A DNA stretch of 64,000 nucleotides, taken from Fibrisoma limi BUZ 3. Lineage in GTDB: Bacteria > Bacteroidota > Bacteroidia > Cytophagales > Spirosomataceae. The stretch lies in NCBI RefSeq assembly GCF_000296815.2, contig NZ_CAIT01000006.1, forward strand, positions 1,060,777-1,124,776, given 5' to 3'. How positions within the stretch are numbered: position 1 is the first letter of the stretch; the number at the start of each line of letters is the position of its first letter. This document shows positions 46,092 to 54,472 of the stretch, one piece after another. The translations under genes and the position numbers were made by a program. The notes beneath the pieces were generated by a model. That model made no database searches. It saw only the letters and a program-made list of their open reading frames with translations, and was not told where the DNA came from.

Positions 46092-46640
46092 ATGGCAAAC
46101 ACCCTGTTTGATTTCGTTGGTGGCCACAGCGGAGCGTGGAAAGTAGTCAGTATGAACCCGGTAGCCGGAGAATCGCTGGGCTGGGTATCGCACCTCCAGA
46201 TCGTGCCGGGAACCCTGTCTGAGCCAGGCACGGGCGTCTGGACGCTGCGGGGCGTGGTCAGCAACCTCCGCTATACCGAACGGGCCGAGAAAGACGCCCT
46301 GACGGCGGTACAGGCCGGTCTGGACCGACCCGAAGCGACCTGTGCAGCTCTGATCCCTATCGGCAAAACTGAGGCCTGGTGGAACCTGACGCAGGACGAA
46401 CGGCGGAATTTGCTCGAAAATCAGTCGCACCACATTCATACGGGTCTTCACTACCTGCCCGCCATTGCCCGTAAGCTCTACCACAGCCGGGATTTGGGCG
46501 AACCATTCGATTTTCTGACCTGGTTTGAATACGCGCCTGCTCATGCTGCACGGTTCGAGGAATTGGTGGCGGCTCTGCGCAATACGGAAGAATGGAAATA
46601 CGTCAACCGCGAAATCGACATCCGATTAGTACGGGCGTAG
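46092..46640 (+). CDS. Chlorite-dismutase-family protein (small form)
   Basis: The 182 residues match the short chlorite dismutase fold: KTEAWWNLTQDERRNLLENQ, SHHIHTGLHYLPAIARKLYH (a His here is a candidate heme ligand), FDFLTWFEYAPAHAARFEEL and YVNREIDIRL. Family members include true chlorite dismutases and heme enzymes of other function; the active-site Arg is not obvious, so chlorite activity should not be assumed. It starts four bases after the DM13 stop. Confidence 0.75.
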   Translation: MANTLFDFVGGHSGAWKVVSMNPVAGESLGWVSHLQIVPGTLSEPGTGVWTLRGVVSNLRYTERAEKDALTAVQAGLDRPEATCAALIPIGKTEAWWNLTQDERRNLLENQSHHIHTGLHYLPAIARKLYHSRDLGEPFDFLTWFEYAPAHAARFEELVAALRNTEEWKYVNREIDIRLVRA

Positions 46641-46689
46641 AATTGATCAGTTAAAACAAAAGCACGCCGTGCAAAACAATACAAAACAT

Positions 46690-47187
46690 ATGATAACCGG
46701 CCAGACTGAACATCAGCAGCAGGCCCAGCAATCAACCATCCGACCCGCCACGCCCGACGACTTACCGGCCCTGAAGACCTTGATGGATGCGGTCGGCCTG
46801 TTCCCGTCGGACATGCTCGACGACATGATGGCCGACTACTTCAACGATCCGGACAGCAACCATTTCTGGCTCACTGACGATGACGGCGGACTGGTGGGCA
46901 TTGCGTATTACGCCCCGGAGCGACTGACCGACGGAACCTGGAACCTGTACCTGATCGCCATTCATCCCGACCGACAGGGGCAGGGACGCGGAGCGGCTAT
47001 GATGCGCTACGTTGAACAGGCGCTGCAGGAACGGGGTGAACGGCTGTTGCTGGTTGAAACATCAGGTTTACCCAGCTATGAATACCAGCGGGCGTTTTAC
47101 CGGCGATGCGGCTATGCCGAAGAAGCCCGGATTCGCGATTTCTACCAGGCCGGTGAAGACAAGGTTGTATTTTGGAAGACGCTCTGA
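46690..47187 (+). CDS. GNAT family N-acetyltransferase
   Basis: From the ATG at 46690 the product has 165 residues (a GTG at 46669 is also possible). The acetyl-CoA loop is HPDRQGQGRGAAMM and the domain spans STIRPATPDDLPAL to FYRRCGYAEEARI. The substrate is not determinable. It is the last gene of the plus-strand run that began at 40933. Confidence 0.93.
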   Translation: MITGQTEHQQQAQQSTIRPATPDDLPALKTLMDAVGLFPSDMLDDMMADYFNDPDSNHFWLTDDDGGLVGIAYYAPERLTDGTWNLYLIAIHPDRQGQGRGAAMMRYVEQALQERGERLLLVETSGLPSYEYQRAFYRRCGYAEEARIRDFYQAGEDKVVFWKTL

Positions 47188-47222
47188 CCACGACGGTTAA
47201 GGGCGGAACGCTACGGTAAGTA

Positions 47223-47330
47223 TCATCTGTATATCGCAATTTTTGCCACCTCGTCAGCCTTTAGCCGGGCTATTTGAACCGGCTCATCGACATACAAAAT
47301 CAGCCAGTTACCCGCTTTTTCAAGCCGACC
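47223..47330 (-). pseudogene. C-terminal remnant of a paralogue of the 51901-52746 gene
   Basis: Reading the minus strand from 47330 to the TGA at 47223 gives GRL, then EKAGNWLILYVDEP, then IARLKADEVAKIAIYR. The gene at 51901-52746 ends RL, QADNWLILYVDAP, RLRADVLAQIALCQ. The two tails have the same length, 34 residues to the stop, with 19 identities. Homology ends abruptly 20 bases from the LytTR stop, so the rest of the paralogue has been lost. No start codon or longer frame remains. Confidence 0.78.
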
Positions 47331-47350
47331 CGGATGGGAATGGCAGGCGA

Positions 47351-48109
47351 TTAGCTGCGTTCTATTCCACCAATCTGTTCGAGCAGAAAGTCCCGCTTGA
47401 GTTTCGTGACGGGTACCTGCGCCCCATCGGCCATGAGCAGATAGCCACCTTCCTGCCGCACAATCCGGGTCAGATAGGCGGAGTTGATCAGATGCGAATG
47501 ATGAGTCCGCACAAAGCCGTTGGGTTCCAGAGCCTGCTCAACTTCTTTAAGGGTTCGGCAGATCAGTAATTTCCGACCGGAGTTCAGGAAAAAATGCGTA
47601 TAACTGGCATCGGCCATGCACCGGACAATGTCGGCGATCTCAATAATTTCGTGCCCCTCCTGTGTGGGTAGCGCAATCCGGCTTTTCGTGGGTGGCCCCG
47701 TATGCGTGTAGTGCTCCCGAAGCAGGCTGAGCTGCGCCTGCTGCACCTGTCGAACGGTACGTTGCTGCCAGCGAATCAGCACCTCACGGAGTTCGTCTTC
47801 CTGCACGGGTTTGAGCAGGTAACTGAGCGCACTGAACCGGAACGCCCGAATGGCGTACTGATCGTAGGCCGTAGTAAAGATCACATCGAACGGCAATGAA
47901 TCGAGCCGCTCAAGCAGATCAAAGCCGTTCAGGCGGGGCATTTCGATGTCCAGAAACAACAGGTCAAACTGGTTGTGGCGGAGCGCATCGAGGGCCGCTT
48001 CGGGCTGGTTGAACTGAGCAATAACATCTACGCCCATCCGCAGCTTTTGCAGCTTCATGGCCAGTACCTCAGTGGCATGTTTCTCGTCGTCAATCAGAAT
48101 GGCTTTCAT
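47351..48109 (-). CDS. LytTR family response regulator
   Basis: The 252 residues comprise a receiver (phosphoacceptor Asp54 in FLDIEMPRLNG, Lys in LLKPVQ) and a C-terminal LytTR DNA-binding domain (ADIVRCMADASYTHFFL, EPNGFVRTHHSHLINSAYLT, VPVTKLKRDFLLEQIG). It is the partner of the 7TM-DISM kinase, whose 3' end it overlaps by 20 bases. Target genes are unknown; the divergently placed OmpA-like gene is a candidate. Confidence 0.95.
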   Translation of the reverse strand: MKAILIDDEKHATEVLAMKLQKLRMGVDVIAQFNQPEAALDALRHNQFDLLFLDIEMPRLNGFDLLERLDSLPFDVIFTTAYDQYAIRAFRFSALSYLLKPVQEDELREVLIRWQQRTVRQVQQAQLSLLREHYTHTGPPTKSRIALPTQEGHEIIEIADIVRCMADASYTHFFLNSGRKLLICRTLKEVEQALEPNGFVRTHHSHLINSAYLTRIVRQEGGYLLMADGAQVPVTKLKRDFLLEQIGGIERS

Positions 48110-50093
48110 GTTCGTTGCGGGCGGTGATTAGTCGGTAGTTAATCCGGGCAAGCGTACCGGTTTGGCCGTTGTTGTCTATATCAATGAGTTGCACGTCGAG
48201 CTGGGTGGGGTAGTTGCGGTTGAAAAGCTCAATACGTTGTTGCGTAATGGCCATGCCATACGATTTGCGGGCGATGCTCGTACGGCTTTTCAGGTGGCCG
48301 GCCTGCTGCCGTCCGATGCCGTTATCTTCGATCTCAAAACGGAGTGTATGCTCGTTTTCGGCTATAATTCGGATATACAGTCGCTTATCGGCCAACTGAC
48401 TTTGCCGCAGACCGTGCCAGATCGCATTCTCGACAAAGGGCTGAAGCAGTAGAGGGGGCAGCCAGACCTCTTCCTGATCGACACGGGCATCAACGTCAAG
48501 GGTATAAACAAACTCGTCGCCGAACCGCGTTGCCTCCAGCTCCAGATAAAGCCGCAGCCCCAGGAGTTCGTCCGAAAGCCGGACGATGTCTTCGTTGGAA
48601 TGATTCAGAATCAACCGTAATAAGCGCGAAAAGCTCGACAGATACCGGGAGGCCTTTTCTTCGTCGCCTTTCAGCACAAAATATTCAATGGTATTAAGAC
48701 TATTGAACAGAAAGTGGGGGTTCATCTGACTGCGCAGGGCCAGCATTTCCACTTCAGACAGGCGTTTTTCGTAAGCCGTTCGCTGCTCAACTTCATCAAT
48801 ATAGGCGCGATGGCTGGCTTGCCGCTCCCGGTCGATCAATCGGATTCGATAGGCCAGCGCCAGCGCAAACACAATGATTTCAAGCAAGACTGCAAACGAC
48901 ACCATCATCAGATTATCGACCCCGCCAGGCAGCGTCACCCCCTTCAGAATGATGCCCCCTGCCCGCAGCCAGGCCAGAATACCTACGGCTGCCATCAATA
49001 CGTTACCCAATACGACATAACCCGTGAGCGGTGAGCGTACCCGGCGACTTACCCAAACTAACAAGGCTACGTAGAGGGGAATGAGGCCGTACCGCGTGCC
49101 CCAGAAAACGGCCCGCTGAAGTCCACCGTCGTTTGTCAGCAGCAACAGGATAGCATAAAGCACTCCGAAGCCGGCAAAACCCCAGGCTATCCGACGGAGC
49201 CAGCGGTGCGCAGGCGGATGGCGGGTTCGCAGGTCGAGGAGTTCAGTCAGAAAAAACAAATAAGCGGCCAGCCCAAGCCACAGAACGGTTTCGAGCAGGT
49301 GGGTACGCACCATTGGGAAATAGCTGATCCAATGGCCAAGCGGTGTGTAAGCGCGGGTTTTTAACAGCGAGAAGATACAGCCGGCCAGCACGTAGAGGAA
49401 ATAATAGCCATAAATTGGTTGGCGATATTGCCCGTAAATCAGCCCGACAAAAAACAGAAAAAACAGTAAGGCACCCTGAATCCAGGTACGGTAAAGAAGT
49501 TCGGTGCTGTTGTTTCGGTAGTCCCGCGCTACGCGCTGGTGGTGGAACGATTCGGTTTCGAGCCGGACCGAAAGTGATGGGTGCGGGTAGTTGATGCGGG
49601 TTAGCTGAGGCAGCACGCCCTCTGCGTTAGCCAGCCGGATGCCCAGCTCAGCGACTTCACCGGCCGTCAGGGATAGAGATACGTATTGATCGCTCTCAGC
49701 AGTAGCCCACTCATCGGTGGGAACCATCGAGCCAGCGCGGAGTGAATCTAGCCGCTCAGGACCGTCAAGGTAAAACCGGGCGGTCTGTACCTCGCCGACA
49801 TAGGCGTACAGGATCAGGGGCGAAGGCGTGTCGTTGTGCAGGAACAGGCGCAGCCAGCAGGCTTCGCGCGGGCTGGTTGCATACGCTTTGGGGAGTCGCT
49901 GGAGGGCAGGCAATTGCTTTACACGTTGCCAGGGCGTATCAATCGAGGTGATGGTCAGGGTTGCCCGATTGGTAAGGTATACCTGGTCGTCGATCTGGCT
50001 CAGGTACAGGGTGTCGGGCGATACAGCCTGTGCCGCCAGCGTACGGGATAGCATCCAGCCGCATAACACCCATAAACCAGTCCAACTGCGCAT
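48090..50093 (-). CDS. 7TM-DISM sensor histidine kinase (LytS/YpdA type)
   Basis: The product has 667 residues. A signal peptide (RTLAAQ) precedes an extracellular 7TMR-DISM-type beta domain at about 30-200, with seven membrane helices at about 205-425 (LLFFLFFVGLIYGQYR among them). A His-kinase internal region follows: SQMNPHFLFNSLNTIEYFVL with the phospho-His, then LPPLLLQPFVENAIWHGL and IEDNGIGR. It signals to the LytTR regulator. It overlaps the regulator by 20 bases and starts 292 bases from the OmpA-like gene. Confidence 0.95.
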   Translation of the reverse strand: MRSWTGLWVLCGWMLSRTLAAQAVSPDTLYLSQIDDQVYLTNRATLTITSIDTPWQRVKQLPALQRLPKAYATSPREACWLRLFLHNDTPSPLILYAYVGEVQTARFYLDGPERLDSLRAGSMVPTDEWATAESDQYVSLSLTAGEVAELGIRLANAEGVLPQLTRINYPHPSLSVRLETESFHHQRVARDYRNNSTELLYRTWIQGALLFFLFFVGLIYGQYRQPIYGYYFLYVLAGCIFSLLKTRAYTPLGHWISYFPMVRTHLLETVLWLGLAAYLFFLTELLDLRTRHPPAHRWLRRIAWGFAGFGVLYAILLLLTNDGGLQRAVFWGTRYGLIPLYVALLVWVSRRVRSPLTGYVVLGNVLMAAVGILAWLRAGGIILKGVTLPGGVDNLMMVSFAVLLEIIVFALALAYRIRLIDRERQASHRAYIDEVEQRTAYEKRLSEVEMLALRSQMNPHFLFNSLNTIEYFVLKGDEEKASRYLSSFSRLLRLILNHSNEDIVRLSDELLGLRLYLELEATRFGDEFVYTLDVDARVDQEEVWLPPLLLQPFVENAIWHGLRQSQLADKRLYIRIIAENEHTLRFEIEDNGIGRQQAGHLKSRTSIARKSYGMAITQQRIELFNRNYPTQLDVQLIDIDNNGQTGTLARINYRLITARNEHESHSD

Positions 50094-50351
50094 AATCTGG
50101 CAAAATTGCTCGAACCTTTATCTGGCCCTTCCCCAATCAATAGTATCAAATAAGCACTTATTCTGGCGTTTCCAGTTAACACACCCCTCATTTGGCTCCA
50201 TCGAGGAGCAGTTTTAGTGTATGCTTTATAAGGGAGTATACTGCTGATGCAAGATAGCAACAAGCATCTCTTTGTGTTTACTCAAACACCCTGCTGATTG
50301 ACCCAAATGCGTCATAGGTTAGTTCGTTCGACGGACTTTTACGACGCCCCG

Positions 50352-50359
50352 TAAGTTTG
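50352..50359 (+). promoter_or_regulatory. Candidate -7 box for the OmpA-family gene
   Basis: TAAGTTTG matches TAnnTTTG and lies 26 bases before the ATG at 50386. A TTCG at 50327-50330 is near the -33 position but is not a good match. The rest of the 50094-50385 gap contains no gene. Confidence 0.35.
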
Positions 50360-50385
50360 GCTTCGCATTCTAAAGCCATACTGTC

Positions 50386-51753
50386 ATGAGAGATTACCAA
50401 TTCATAGGCGTATTCGCCGTAGGCATGGCCATACTGGGAGAAGCCGCTGCTCAGGTACGTGTCAACGACCCTGCACAGACCGTCGAACGTACTGTTGAAG
50501 GACGCGTCAACGGCCGTGTCGACCAGGGTATCAACCGGGGGCTTGACAAAGTAGAGGAAGGCATCGGCAATATCTTTAAAAAGAAAGAGAAGAAGCCTAA
50601 ATCCGAAGGACGATCATCGGCCGGTGAGACTGCCGCGACAGGCACTACGGCAGCAGATGAGTCGGCTGATGCACCGGCAGGTAGCCCAGCATCTACCCCG
50701 GGAGGAACCCCGAGAAACAGCCCCCGCACCGATGAACCCCGCAGCCTGAAAGCGTACAGCAAGTTCGATTTTGTGCCGGGCGAAAAGGTGCTGTATTTCG
50801 ATGATTTCGAGCGGGTAGCGATTGGCGATTTTCCCGAAAACTTCAACAGCAATACCAGCGGGGAGGTCATGAGCCTCGACGGGCATCCGGGCAAGTGGCT
50901 GGGCATCACCAAAAACGGCACCATAATTCCTGAAAGCATCAAGACCATTCCCGACAACACCACCATTGAGTTCGATGTGGCTGTAATCGGCGAAATGGGC
51001 TGCGCCAACGATGGTTTTGGCCTGAAATTTTACACCGACAAAGAAACGGCGATGGACTATCACTTTGGAACGGGGTCGTATGTGTCCCTTCATTCCGGGG
51101 GGTGTCCCTACGCCAAGGTTACCGTCACAAAACCCGACGATTATTCGACGTTACTGCTTGATAACAAACTGGACATTAAAAACTGGGACTCTGACAAAGT
51201 ACCCGTAGGCCGGGTGTCGATATGGCGGCAGAAAGGACGGCTGCGGCTGTATCTGAACGAAGAGAAAGTAGCCGACATTCCGCGCTTTTTTATCGAGCAG
51301 AAGCCCTATATGCTGGCTTTCTATCATAATTTTTACGGTGAAATTACCCTGCTGATGCGGAACCTTAAAATTGCCGTGGGTGCCCCGGATACCCGCTCGA
51401 AGCTCATAACCGAGGGTAAATTCAGCACCACGGGCATTCTGTTCGATGTCAACAAGGCTACCATCCGACCCGAGTCGTATGGCGTGTTGAAAGACATTGC
51501 CAATGTGCTCAAAGAAAACGCCGGGGTATGTGTCCGCATCATTGGCCATACCGATACCGACGGCGACGACGCCAGCAACCTGGCCCTGTCGAAACGCCGG
51601 GCGGAGTCGGTCAGGGTAGCTCTGACCACCGAATTCGGCGTTGAAGCCGCCCGTCTGGAAATCGACGGTAAGGGCGAGAGCCAGCCCGTAGCCCCCAACA
51701 CCACACCAGAAGGCAAGGCTAACAACCGGCGTGTCGAGTTTGTCAAACTTTGA
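50386..51753 (+). CDS. OmpA-family protein with extra beta domain
   Basis: The 455 residues begin with a signal peptide (ILGEAAAQ). A charged helical stretch (VDQGINRGLDKVEEGIG, KKKEKKPK), a Ser/Thr/Ala/Pro linker at about 75-120, a beta-sandwich at about 130-335 (VLYFDDFERVAIGDFPENF) and an OmpA peptidoglycan-binding domain follow (GILFDVNKATIRPES, RIIGHTDTDGDD, LSKRRAESVRVAL, NNRRVEFVKL). The sandwich resembles laminin-G-like or lectin-like folds but is unassigned. It is probably in the outer membrane, linked to peptidoglycan. Confidence 0.93.
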   Translation: MRDYQFIGVFAVGMAILGEAAAQVRVNDPAQTVERTVEGRVNGRVDQGINRGLDKVEEGIGNIFKKKEKKPKSEGRSSAGETAATGTTAADESADAPAGSPASTPGGTPRNSPRTDEPRSLKAYSKFDFVPGEKVLYFDDFERVAIGDFPENFNSNTSGEVMSLDGHPGKWLGITKNGTIIPESIKTIPDNTTIEFDVAVIGEMGCANDGFGLKFYTDKETAMDYHFGTGSYVSLHSGGCPYAKVTVTKPDDYSTLLLDNKLDIKNWDSDKVPVGRVSIWRQKGRLRLYLNEEKVADIPRFFIEQKPYMLAFYHNFYGEITLLMRNLKIAVGAPDTRSKLITEGKFSTTGILFDVNKATIRPESYGVLKDIANVLKENAGVCVRIIGHTDTDGDDASNLALSKRRAESVRVALTTEFGVEAARLEIDGKGESQPVAPNTTPEGKANNRRVEFVKL

Positions 51754-51778
51754 CAACATGGCTCCATTTCTGAGTTAA

Positions 51779-51910
51779 CTAGCCCTCCAACACGTCATGC
51801 AATAGTAAGCTGACCTGCAACAGGTTGTCTTGGTACCAGGGCGCGCTGGGCGATAACAGGAGCTTTTTCCGCAAGGCGCTGGCTGCTTCTTGAGCAGGCG
51901 CTATTGGCAC
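51779..51910 (-). CDS. Possible 43-residue ORF overlapping the end of the next gene
   Basis: A GTG at 51908-51910 opens a frame to a TAG at 51779. The predicted helical peptide (PAQEAASALRKKLLLSPSAP, then WYQDNLLQVSLLLHDVLEG) looks protein-like. It overlaps the last three codons of the 281-residue gene in another frame and is the only coding candidate in the 51754-51900 gap. It may be a small protein, or the tail of a decayed gene. Confidence 0.33.
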   Translation of the reverse strand: MPIAPAQEAASALRKKLLLSPSAPWYQDNLLQVSLLLHDVLEG

Positions 51911-52746
51911 AGAGCAATCTGCGCCAGCACGTCGGCTCTTAAGCGGGTTAATTCTGTCGGCGCATCGACGTACAGAATCAGCCAGTTATCAGCCTGTCCG
52001 AGCCGCCCCCGAACGCGGACGTTTTGCCCTACCGCTTTCAGGATCTGGTCATTGATCCGTTCGCCGTTCGGACCGACCAGGACGTAGCCATTTTCCCGGC
52101 CTTTGCCGTTTCTGACCCAAAGCAGGGGGGGTATCCCGCCCGCAATGCAGCGAACGGCGCAGGCCCGGTGCGGCCGACCATCGCCGGGTTTCATCACCCC
52201 CAGGAAGCATTTTGGGTCGGTGATTTCGCCCTGCAACGTCACCTCGCCCAGCGACTGAGTTGTAGGGATAGCCAATGACGGGGGGAGTGGAGCTACAGTC
52301 CGGCAGGCGCTGGCTTCTTCGGTCAGTTCAAGCGCGGCATGCCCTTCGTGGTAGATCAGGGTACCCCGAACACCGATTTTTTTGTTGTGCAGCGACCCAT
52401 ACCGTGCTTCCCATTGCCGGATGGTTGCCTCTGCGCCGTGCTTACCGTATCCAATCAGCAATATCCGCTCAAACAAGGGTGCGTCCGGGGGTGAATTTTT
52501 AACGGGTACCCGCAAAAACGGAACAGGCTCCCGAATCAACTGCCCTTCGAGCATCGTCAACTGACCGTATTCGAAAACAGCGTCTGAAAAACCGCGTTGC
52601 TGCCAGACCAGCAGGCAGGCCATAGCCGGCACCAGCACCACCAGCAGGAGAACCACCCAGCGGACAGGCCTCGCATAAGTCGGCGGGGCCTTCTCCTGCC
52701 AGCCAATGTAAAAATCAGGCGGTTCACCGGTGTGGTCAGTTTTCAT
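51901..52746 (-). CDS. Membrane-anchored protein with conserved Cys/His motif
   Basis: The 281 residues have one membrane helix at about 30-47 (VVLLLVVLVPAMACLLVW) and a periplasmic region with two OB-like halves. A striking motif DPKCFLGVMKPGDG, PHRAC, AVRCIAGGIPP contains Cys180, His193, Cys196 and Cys200. I recall similar Cys/His motifs in uncharacterised proteins but no function; metal or redox binding is inference. It overlaps the Rieske gene by 11 bases. A C-terminal remnant of a paralogue lies at 47223. Confidence 0.85.
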   Translation of the reverse strand: MKTDHTGEPPDFYIGWQEKAPPTYARPVRWVVLLLVVLVPAMACLLVWQQRGFSDAVFEYGQLTMLEGQLIREPVPFLRVPVKNSPPDAPLFERILLIGYGKHGAEATIRQWEARYGSLHNKKIGVRGTLIYHEGHAALELTEEASACRTVAPLPPSLAIPTTQSLGEVTLQGEITDPKCFLGVMKPGDGRPHRACAVRCIAGGIPPLLWVRNGKGRENGYVLVGPNGERINDQILKAVGQNVRVRGRLGQADNWLILYVDAPTELTRLRADVLAQIALCQ

Positions 52747-53794
52747 CGTTGATCGTAGTTACCTTCAATAAAGCCGGCGTTTGTGGTGTACCAGGCGGAT
52801 ACGGTTGTGGATTAACCCAGACCGTAGTGCCGACGCAGCGCACGGCGTAGGTTTCGATTTTCTCGGTAAATGGCGGGGGCGACTGACCATTTTCGGGCAG
52901 GTACTGGTAGCCGTGCCACGGACACGTAATGCAGCCGTCGATGATCTTGCCTTCGCCGAGGGGTCCGTTCTGGTGGCGGCACAGGTTGCTTACCGCCGAC
53001 AGTTTACCGTCGTATTTGAACAGCGCAATGTTCTGACCATTGACCATCAGCGTTTTAGCGCGATTATCAGCTATATCGTTTACATCGCAGACTGCCACAA
53101 AGCCGTCTGTTGCGGGGGCATTGGGATGCAGTTCGCGCCGGTTTCCGATAAAAGCGGCCATTACGTGCAGCCCAGATACGGTGAGCACGCCAACCCCCAT
53201 TAGTCCAGCGTATACCGGCGATGTTTCTTGTTGCAGAATTCCCAGAGCAACGTGCATCACAATCAGCGCGTAGGCCAGATAAACGCTCATATGCAGGGTT
53301 TTCCAGACGCGCGGACTGAGGTTCTTGAGCCAGAAGTCGTGGCTGGTTGCAGCCATCACGAACAGAATCAGCAGGGCAAAGAAACCCAGCGGCTGAAACG
53401 GGAACTGACCGAAGCTGCCGTATTGCCGCTCGGAGGTAAACAACGAAACCAGCGGGTCAACATCGCCCCGCGTATGAAACTGCAGCACACTAAACACGCT
53501 GTGCACAGCCGCGACTATGAACATACTGACGCCCAGATGACGCCGGTTGTAAAGTAGCGGCAAAAAGCGATTGTCAAGTCGACAGAGCGGCCCAATAACC
53601 AGAATGACGTGCAGCATCAGAAACGCCAGCGTACTGGTAGCCCGGATAACGATCGTTTCCGTGGTTATCGGCGGGAACAGGCTGGTTTGCAGCGTGCAGA
53701 AAATGATGAGATAAAGAGCCATCAGGCCGGCCATCGTCAAATCGTACAGCCGTTTCTGACGATTCCACAAAACAGGGCTATAGTGCAGCGCCAT
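52736..53794 (-). CDS. Ferric-reductase-like membrane domain fused to a Rieske domain
   Basis: The 352 residues have six or so membrane helices in the first 215. Heme-ligand candidate His residues occur in LMLHVILVIGP, RRHLGVSMFIVAAVHSV, TLHMSVYLAYALIVMHVALG and GLHVMAAF, as in MsrQ/ferric reductases. The C-terminal Rieske [2Fe-2S] domain has Cys272/His274 (CRHQNGPLGEG) and Cys291/His294 (CPWHGYQY). It could pass electrons between a quinol and a periplasmic acceptor. The fusion is uncommon. Small membrane genes flank it on both sides. Confidence 0.92.
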   Translation of the reverse strand: MALHYSPVLWNRQKRLYDLTMAGLMALYLIIFCTLQTSLFPPITTETIVIRATSTLAFLMLHVILVIGPLCRLDNRFLPLLYNRRHLGVSMFIVAAVHSVFSVLQFHTRGDVDPLVSLFTSERQYGSFGQFPFQPLGFFALLILFVMAATSHDFWLKNLSPRVWKTLHMSVYLAYALIVMHVALGILQQETSPVYAGLMGVGVLTVSGLHVMAAFIGNRRELHPNAPATDGFVAVCDVNDIADNRAKTLMVNGQNIALFKYDGKLSAVSNLCRHQNGPLGEGKIIDGCITCPWHGYQYLPENGQSPPPFTEKIETYAVRCVGTTVWVNPQPYPPGTPQTPALLKVTTINDEN

Positions 53795-53800
53795 ATCGGT

Positions 53801-54220
53801 TCAAAGCTGGACAGTTTTCACCGTTCTACCATGCACATCATCCACAATCTCGACCAGCGGCCGGTTGGTACCGGTCGGCAACGGAAAACGGTACAGGCCC
53901 GGAGCATTCAGCAGCCCCACAGCCCGCCGACTTCCCTCCTGCCGAATGCACACAACCGCCGAGGGTGTTTCAAATGGCTGTTTCAGCAGAATCTCAAGCT
54001 GTCGTTCAGTGCCCCGTACCGACTGGCGCAGGTTCAGCACGAGGCTATCCGCGTCAATGGTACGCAGCAGAACCGGCATCGCCGTCGATTGCGGTGGCAG
54101 GACCGGCTCCTGAAGCCACGGCGACTGCTTAGTGGGCCGGGTTGCCAGGAAACCTAGGGGCAGGGCAACGACCAGCAGTAGCCAGATGAAGCGGTGAGCA
54201 CGTCGGAGTGGTGGTGTCAT
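53801..54220 (-). CDS. Hypothetical membrane-anchored protein
   Basis: The 139 residues start with a basic segment and a membrane helix (FIWLLLVVALPLGFLAT), then a periplasmic part with STAMPVLLRTIDADSLVLNL and LVEIVDDVHGRTVKTV. No family was recognised. It lies six bases upstream of the Rieske/ferric reductase gene and 39 bases after the 70-residue membrane gene, so it is likely part of one complex with them. Confidence 0.8.
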   Translation of the reverse strand: MTPPLRRAHRFIWLLLVVALPLGFLATRPTKQSPWLQEPVLPPQSTAMPVLLRTIDADSLVLNLRQSVRGTERQLEILLKQPFETPSAVVCIRQEGSRRAVGLLNAPGLYRFPLPTGTNRPLVEIVDDVHGRTVKTVQL

Positions 54221-54259
54221 TGAGCGTTGAATCTTATACCAGGTCAGTTAACGTTGTGG

Positions 54260-54472
54260 TTACAGCCGCTGCCGATACCACAGTTTGCGCATCAGCAGCG
54301 GCCACAGAGCTACGGATGCCGGCCACAACAGAATCCTGAGCATACTTGGCATCTGATGGGCTTCGGTATCAAGGCGGGCAGCGCCCCATCCGACAAAATA
54401 CAGTCCGAACAGCGCCCCTACCGTAAGATAGCTATAAAACAGATATACAAGCAGTTCCATAATCATTTTCAT
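54260..54472 (-). CDS. Small two-helix membrane protein
   Basis: From the ATG at 54470-54472 the product has 70 residues; its start shares one base with the aquaporin stop (TGATG), indicating translational coupling. Two membrane helices (ELLVYLFYSYLTVGALFGLYFVG split, and ILLWPASVALWPLLM) join through a short polar loop. It could be a subunit of the Rieske/ferric-reductase module. No family was recognised. Confidence 0.78.
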   Translation of the reverse strand: MKMIMELLVYLFYSYLTVGALFGLYFVGWGAARLDTEAHQMPSMLRILLWPASVALWPLLMRKLWYRQRL

